From positions 21,338 to 85,337 of the forward strand of contig JAGBAA010000142.1 of NCBI GenBank assembly GCA_017939795.1: DNA of 64,000 nt, given 5' to 3'. This DNA is from Thermoguttaceae bacterium. Its GTDB lineage: Bacteria > Planctomycetota > Planctomycetia > Pirellulales > Thermoguttaceae. Shown here in pieces: positions 59,825-64,000 of this stretch. Numbering within the stretch: position 1 is the stretch's first letter; every line of letters starts with the position of its first letter. The position numbers were made by a program, and so were the translations under genes. The notes under the pieces are model-generated. The model made no database searches, was not told the origin of the DNA, and worked only from the letters and a program-made list of their open reading frames with translations.

Positions 59825-62509
59825 TCATTCTTCGGAAACGGGGAGGAAAACACGAAGAAGGCGGATATTCCGATCTGAATCACAGGAAGCACCAGGATCT
59901 TCGGTTTGTGCGTCCGTATTTTTCCGAACGTTCAGGCAAGTGAAGAGGCCGCCCTCAACACTCTGTCCTGCAAAATGCGGACTGCCGAACACATTTCGGG
60001 GATCCTCTGCCGATACAGTTTCATCTGCCGGCATGGCTCCATTGGCGGAAATGCTCCCATTTTCCGAAACAGTCTCGCTTAGCGGCACCGCTGCGTAAAG
60101 GACCGCCGTACGGCAATTCAGCAGGGATGAGGCATCCAAATGCCCCAGAAAACTGTGATGGAGGCTGGTATACGATGCTCCGCCGCATTTTTCGTAAAAA
60201 AGCATCGTCCGCATAATGTACTCCAAGTCCCGCGACGTCCGCTCATACGGACGATTTTTGCGCCGGATCCCAACACTGGACTTAATGGAATGATCTTCGA
60301 TGAAATCGGCGTCAAGCAGAAGTGCAGATGCAGCCAGGTATGGGGTCGTTTCCGTGATGGTGAAAGTTTCCCCCGGCTCGATCCTTCCGATCTCCCACGC
60401 CCAGCCGTCAAAAAGAAGGAGACCGTGCTCCATCGGCACCGAAAACGGATTGCGGATCTCTCCCAGAACGCGCGTCTGATAAAAAGTACGCAATTCGGCG
60501 AATTTTGGCCTCTCGTTTTCCTCAGGAATAGAGAACCAGCGTTTCGCGAAAAAACTTTTGGTCGAACGGGCAAAAAACGGTACATCTTCCATCTTTCCGC
60601 CACAGATCCGGCACCCGGTCTCTTCAGAAAGCACGAGGGAGGCTCCGGAAATGCGCGAGTTCATCCCTCCCAGAAAATTTCCCGGAAGACCAAACCAGCC
60701 GATCTGCGTCTCAGTCTGCATTTCAGTCGACGTTTTCCGGCCAGCCGGAGCGAGCTCCAAAGTCAGTCGGTTTGCATCAGGTGACCAGATATTTGCCCAA
60801 AGCGACTGGCGGACCGATCCCGTCTCCTGGACATAATCCGTGACCTGAATCTGATTCAGCCGCACGCCTCCGCGAGTTCCAGTCCCCCCCCAGAGAAGCA
60901 CACAGCCCAGACAGACCGTCAGGAAAAATGTGGTCCAGGATGCCGTCTCTCCTCCTCGAGGCAGTTTTCGGCAAAGCAGCCAACAGCCAGGCCCAATAAT
61001 CAGCAGATAGACGAAGAAAAAGAGAGCCAGCCCCCCAAAAGAAATTGGACGGATCCCGGAAAATTCATCCAGCGCACTGCGCATCTGCCCCGCCATGTCG
61101 TCAAAGCCGAGTTCCATTCCGCGGACCTTCTTTTCCCCGGCGTCGATACTCTGCGTCGGGAAGTCGAGCAGAACAGAAATGAAATTTCCCTTTCCCTCCC
61201 AGTTCATGAAAGCGGGGTGCGTAAGATCAAACGTGACCCAATGGATCTGCCCCAACTCCATGGAATCACGAAGAACGAGCGGAAGGTCAAATTGCTGCGC
61301 TCGCAATTGGATTCTGGAACACAGTTCCGTAAATCTGGCGACCGGAATGCGAAAACGTTCAGAAACTCCCAGCAGCGTGATCGGAATCGGCGACTGGGCA
61401 AAAACTTCCATCGCGGCAGTCTCGCGTACCGGTACGATCTTCTCAAGCCTACCGGGAAAAAACGGCTCCCAGTTTTTGTTCGCCGCCCATTTTTCAGCAT
61501 TGCGTCCCACGCTCAAAACCAGCACGCCTCCCCGCCGGGTCCAGGTCTCCAGACGGCGGATCTCTTCCGAATGCCATGAAGCCAGGACTGCGTCCTCCTC
61601 CGTCGTGAGGACCAGAACGTCTGCGAGTTCCCAAGCCGCCTGAGACGTCGGAAGATCCGCGGCCGATGCGAACCGGATCACCTTCGGTTTCAGAGCGCCA
61701 ACCGACGGGATCTGCGAAACTCCGGCCTCTAATCCGGCATCCGAAGGTCCAACGACCCAAATCGTCCCCTTTGTCTCGGCAAGTGCACCGTCTAGAGGCC
61801 GCGTCGTCTGAAAAACCGGCTGAGAGGTCCCGGAAGACAAACAGGGATCTTCGGCAGTCTCCGTACCGGTTTCGACGATCGGATCGTTTGGGATCTCGAA
61901 AATTTTCAGAGTATATTCAGTCGTCGAATTTCCCGGCAGTCCGCAGATCTCTTTCGTCAGAGGGAGTGCGCCGCAGACCTCCTGCTCCGTCGAAACAGTG
62001 ACTCCATCCGAATCGCACAGTTCCAGAACGATCCGCCCCCGAAAAACTCCTTCGACCCCCTTCGGAGCGATCCGAACCCGAAACGGAGTCCAGCGGCCAG
62101 GTTTCCAGATACCTATACGTGCCGGAGAGTCTCCCGATCCCTGCGAAGGAATGATCCCGGCACAGATCTGCACATCCGACTCTCCCCAACTCCCAGTCCT
62201 CGCCATTTGCTGAGAGCGCACGGACACCATCTCGGGAGACCTATTTTCCAGAGAAACAGCCTCGGAAGAAAAAGTCGGTAAAGGAGTCTCTGAAGAAACT
62301 GTTTCTGCAAAGGCAGACTCCGGCACCTCTGCCGGTTCTCCGGCACACATTTCAGAAAAAAATCCCATCCAAATCAGCATAAAACAGACCATGCCGAAGC
62401 GGAAAGCGGAATTTATCCGCAAGACGGAAGGCACTGTCTTGCCGGTCAACTTCTCCCAAATGGGGAAGCCGGAACGTATCTGGCGGTCCGAGACGAAATG
62501 AAATTTCAT
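59825..62509 (-). CDS. Large membrane protein with glutamine-amidotransferase-like domain, partner of the ABC ATPase
   Basis: An 894-residue protein. A hydrophobic segment near the N-terminus (FGMVCFMLIWMGFFSEMCAG, about 40-60) acts as signal or anchor. A long extracytoplasmic part follows, with a class-I-amidotransferase-like Rossmann region (about 275-370: ADVLVLTTEEDAVLASW, LETWTRRGGVLVLSVG). A central hydrophobic pair (FGGLALFFFVYLLIIGPGCW and ASWTTFFLTVCLGCVLLWGG, about 510-570) spans the membrane, then a beta-rich C-terminal region. This is the type of protein that accompanies ABC-2 ATPases in planctomycetes; no enzyme residues can be assigned. The start at 62509 has GAGGGA eight bases upstream. 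The gene ends 111 bases before the ABC ATPase and starts 37 bases after the MazG-like gene, so all three may form an operon. Confidence 0.65.
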   Translation of the reverse strand: MKFHFVSDRQIRSGFPIWEKLTGKTVPSVLRINSAFRFGMVCFMLIWMGFFSEMCAGEPAEVPESAFAETVSSETPLPTFSSEAVSLENRSPEMVSVRSQQMARTGSWGESDVQICAGIIPSQGSGDSPARIGIWKPGRWTPFRVRIAPKGVEGVFRGRIVLELCDSDGVTVSTEQEVCGALPLTKEICGLPGNSTTEYTLKIFEIPNDPIVETGTETAEDPCLSSGTSQPVFQTTRPLDGALAETKGTIWVVGPSDAGLEAGVSQIPSVGALKPKVIRFASAADLPTSQAAWELADVLVLTTEEDAVLASWHSEEIRRLETWTRRGGVLVLSVGRNAEKWAANKNWEPFFPGRLEKIVPVRETAAMEVFAQSPIPITLLGVSERFRIPVARFTELCSRIQLRAQQFDLPLVLRDSMELGQIHWVTFDLTHPAFMNWEGKGNFISVLLDFPTQSIDAGEKKVRGMELGFDDMAGQMRSALDEFSGIRPISFGGLALFFFVYLLIIGPGCWLLCRKLPRGGETASWTTFFLTVCLGCVLLWGGTGTRGGVRLNQIQVTDYVQETGSVRQSLWANIWSPDANRLTLELAPAGRKTSTEMQTETQIGWFGLPGNFLGGMNSRISGASLVLSEETGCRICGGKMEDVPFFARSTKSFFAKRWFSIPEENERPKFAELRTFYQTRVLGEIRNPFSVPMEHGLLLFDGWAWEIGRIEPGETFTITETTPYLAASALLLDADFIEDHSIKSSVGIRRKNRPYERTSRDLEYIMRTMLFYEKCGGASYTSLHHSFLGHLDASSLLNCRTAVLYAAVPLSETVSENGSISANGAMPADETVSAEDPRNVFGSPHFAGQSVEGGLFTCLNVRKNTDAQTEDPGASCDSDRNIRLLRVFLPVSEE

Positions 62510-62546
62510 TTGGGGGATCCCTCTGCAAATAAAAAGAGACGGGAGT

Positions 62547-62879
62547 TTATGGTTTTTCCGAATCCGGGCACGTACAGACATACTGCCCGCAGCCGGGACA
62601 TCCGTCACCGTATTTCGCGCGGACAGCTTCCGTCAGATCAATGCCCCGCACGTTGGCGATCGTCGTGAGCCACGCCAGAACATCAGCGAACTCCAGTGCC
62701 AGCTCTTCCTGCGTTCCTTCACGCAGCGCCGCCGCCAGCTCGCCGACCTCTTCCATGAGCCAGAGAAACGTCGCTTCCGCACCGCGGGCTGCGTCTTTTT
62801 CGAAATACATATCGCGGATCAACTGCTGAAAGTCCTTGATGGAAACGACTTTTTCGGCATTCATTTTTTCTTCGTTCAT
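62547..62879 (-). CDS. MazG-like nucleotide pyrophosphohydrolase with Cys-rich tail
   Basis: A 110-residue protein of the all-alpha NTP pyrophosphatase superfamily. The metal-binding pattern is kept: EEVGELAAAL and, further on, EFADVLAWL. The C-terminus carries CPGCGQYVCTCPD, four Cys in a pattern that could hold a zinc ion. This tail is a variant beyond the basic MazG/iMazG fold. Likely role: cleavage of a non-canonical dNTP or house-cleaning. The ATG at 62879 has AGGAACC seven bases upstream; a second ATG lies five codons downstream. It leads the likely three-gene unit with the large membrane protein and the ABC ATPase. Confidence 0.85.
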   Translation of the reverse strand: MNEEKMNAEKVVSIKDFQQLIRDMYFEKDAARGAEATFLWLMEEVGELAAALREGTQEELALEFADVLAWLTTIANVRGIDLTEAVRAKYGDGCPGCGQYVCTCPDSEKP

Positions 62880-63463
62880 GAAAGGTTCCTGCGCACTTTC
62901 TTTTGTGCTGAATGAGGTTTAAAATGAAAAATTTTTACATATACACACATTTCTTTTACGGTTGGCCGAGAGGAAAAGTTCACCGAAGCAGAAAACATTC
63001 CGTTTTTGAGGGCTTTTTCGGATTTTCCCAGCCTCGGCAAACGTTTCGCAGTCCCACAGTGTCGGCGATCCAGTCGATCTTCCAGCTGGATCTGGATCAC
63101 CGCAAACTGCCGCCCCGCAAGGTCTTTCAACCAACGCGCACCTTAAAATTTCGTGGTTTCCGGATCCTGGGTGAAGGAAAAACGCGGAAACATCAAGTAT
63201 TCACCTCAGGAAAACTTTACTATTTCGGGTAAATTTTACCCCAAAGCAAATTATCTGTCAAGGAGTCCCGGTCAGATTTTCCAAAGGTTTTTCATTTCCC
63301 CCCTTCCCCCAGAACCGTACGGAACCAGGGCAACGCACAATTTCTTCCGGAAAAGGATCCCCCGAAAGACCTCAAAAGCTCCCAAACGGCTTCCTCCCCA
63401 AACCTCCAAAAGGTCCCAAATATCCCCGAACAGACCGAAAATGGACGAACCAGGTGAAACGAA
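62880..63463. other. Intergenic spacer of 584 bp, AT-rich
   Basis: No supported gene. A perfect 15-bp palindrome GGGTAAA-T-TTTACCC lies at 63227-63241, a possible operator for whichever transcript starts nearby. The rest shows only short, unsupported frames. The minus-strand frame 62876-63130 has no recognisable features. Confidence 0.6.
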
Positions 63464-64000
63464 CTACTCCATGAATTCGATTTTTTCGTTTCCGATTGAG
63501 ATCCTGATCCTGCCGTCCTGCTGCGTCCACTGGACCGGGAGAGGATCCGCAGGCGTTCCGTCTTCCCTATCTCCGAGGACCTGAAGAACGTTCAGAAAGA
63601 CCGTCTCGCAGTTTCCGTCGGAATTTTTGTCCTCCAAAAGCGTACGCCAGCCGTTCGCCGCAGGTTCATCGATCGGTACGGTAAAGGGAGTCCCAAAAAC
63701 GGAATTCGCTCTTTCGCCGCCAATGAAATCCCATTGACGTTCTGAAATTTCCGGCAAAAGCGTCGAGAGAGCCAGCCGTCCGGGCGAGCACTGTGCACTG
63801 TCGGGGAGGAGACTGGAGACCAGGATCATTCCGGTTTCCGTTCCAGTTTCGGTTTCCGTTCCGGTTCCAGTTCCAGTTCCAGTTCCGGTTCCAGTTTCGG
63901 TTCCAGTTTCGGTTTCCGTTCCAGTTCCGGTTCCAGTTCCGGTTCCACTTCCAGTTCCGGTTCCGGTATTCATTCCGGTTTCCAGACTGCCGGATACGCC
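63464..64000 (-). CDS. Partial protein with Thr-Gly/Thr-Glu dipeptide repeat, 5' end outside the window
   Basis: The frame is open through the right edge, so the N-terminus is outside the window; 178 residues are visible. The first part is a run of about 44 residues made of Gly-Thr and Glu-Thr dipeptides, encoded by tandem GGAACC/GAAACC-type 6-bp units (63830-63972). The remaining 115 residues form a globular C-terminal domain with SSLLPDSAQCSPGRLALSTL and a final strand RIRISIGNEKIEFME; I do not recognise it. The terminus resembles the end of planctomycetal pseudopilin-like or secretion-associated proteins, but this is a weak impression. Confidence 0.6.
   Translation of the reverse strand, partial: GVSGSLETGMNTGTGTGSGTGTGTGTGTETETGTETGTGTGTGTGTGTETETGTETGMILVSSLLPDSAQCSPGRLALSTLLPEISERQWDFIGGERANSVFGTPFTVPIDEPAANGWRTLLEDKNSDGNCETVFLNVLQVLGDREDGTPADPLPVQWTQQDGRIRISIGNEKIEFME
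63830..63972. repeat. Hexamer tandem repeat encoding Thr-Gly/Thr-Glu
   Basis: Plus strand reads as mixed TTCCGG, TTCCAG and TTTCGG hexamers, about 23 units. In frame on the minus strand it encodes a dipeptide repeat, so length changes by whole units keep the frame. Confidence 0.9.

Noticed and set aside
1..64000. tRNA, rRNA, transposase or prophage genes
   Set aside because: I looked for tRNA-like T-arm and acceptor patterns and for transposase or phage motifs and found none convincing. A tRNA-scanning program could overturn this for tRNA.

Overview
The window looks like a chromosomal segment of a Planctomycetota bacterium, probably a Pirellulales or gut Thermoguttaceae-like lineage. This is an inference from gene content, since no rRNA or other marker gene is present. 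The evidence is three large membrane- or sensor-type Ser/Thr kinases (one ending in a formylglycine-generating-enzyme-like domain, one in a parallel beta-helix), secreted glycan-active proteins (sialate O-acetylesterase, GH123-like, GH5-like, DUF4838, GH32), a prepilin-type protein, and a cytochrome b fused to a dihaem cytochrome c. Genes are mostly single transcription units separated by AT-rich spacers, many with clear Rho-independent terminators. No tRNA, rRNA, CRISPR array, transposase or phage gene was seen.

Layout. 1-9.2 kb (all minus): partial pyridoxal kinase, GT-C-like membrane protein, MFS exporter, Sel1-repeat protein, prepilin-like protein, alpha/beta-hydrolase lipoprotein. 9.5-12 kb (plus): sialate O-acetylesterase and an SBF-type transporter. 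12-30 kb (minus): GH123-like and GH5-like secreted proteins, an unknown membrane-anchored protein, an M24 peptidase, kinase 1 (FGE-like tail), an UlaG-type metal hydrolase, a DUF4838 protein, kinase 2 (beta-helix). 29-37 kb (minus): DUF58 and ComEC overlapping by 10 bases, then a GH32 fructanase beside a sugar-porter MFS protein. 37-42.5 kb (plus): NrnA, Rieske protein, cytochrome b/c fusion, shikimate kinase. 42.7-46.1 kb (minus): EttA and a sodium:solute symporter. 46.7-50.7 kb (plus): kinase 3, phosphoglycolate phosphatase, TlpA-like thioredoxin. 51-64 kb (minus): a large beta-helix protein, MutL, YifB, an ABC ATPase with a large membrane partner, a MazG-like protein and a partial repeat-rich protein.

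How the genes fit together. The secreted esterase and glycosidases look like scavengers of host or plant glycans. GH32 and the sugar porter form a plausible fructan use pair. The Rieske and cytochrome b/c genes encode a menaquinol- or plastoquinol-type bc complex that is unusual in several respects: the Rieske disulfide cysteines are both Ser, one of the four haem-b histidines appears to be Tyr, about 180 Pro/Ala/Glu-rich residues are inserted beside the quinol-oxidation motif, that motif reads PEWT, and a dihaem cytochrome c is fused at the end.

Most interesting signals: the atypical bc complex; the kinase 1 tail, whose pattern resembles the variable region of a diversity-generating retroelement target and is followed by a GC-rich palindrome; a 29-base promoter element shared by two secreted glycan-enzyme genes; and 12 perfect copies of an 8-base repeat plus a run of nine C between two divergent genes.
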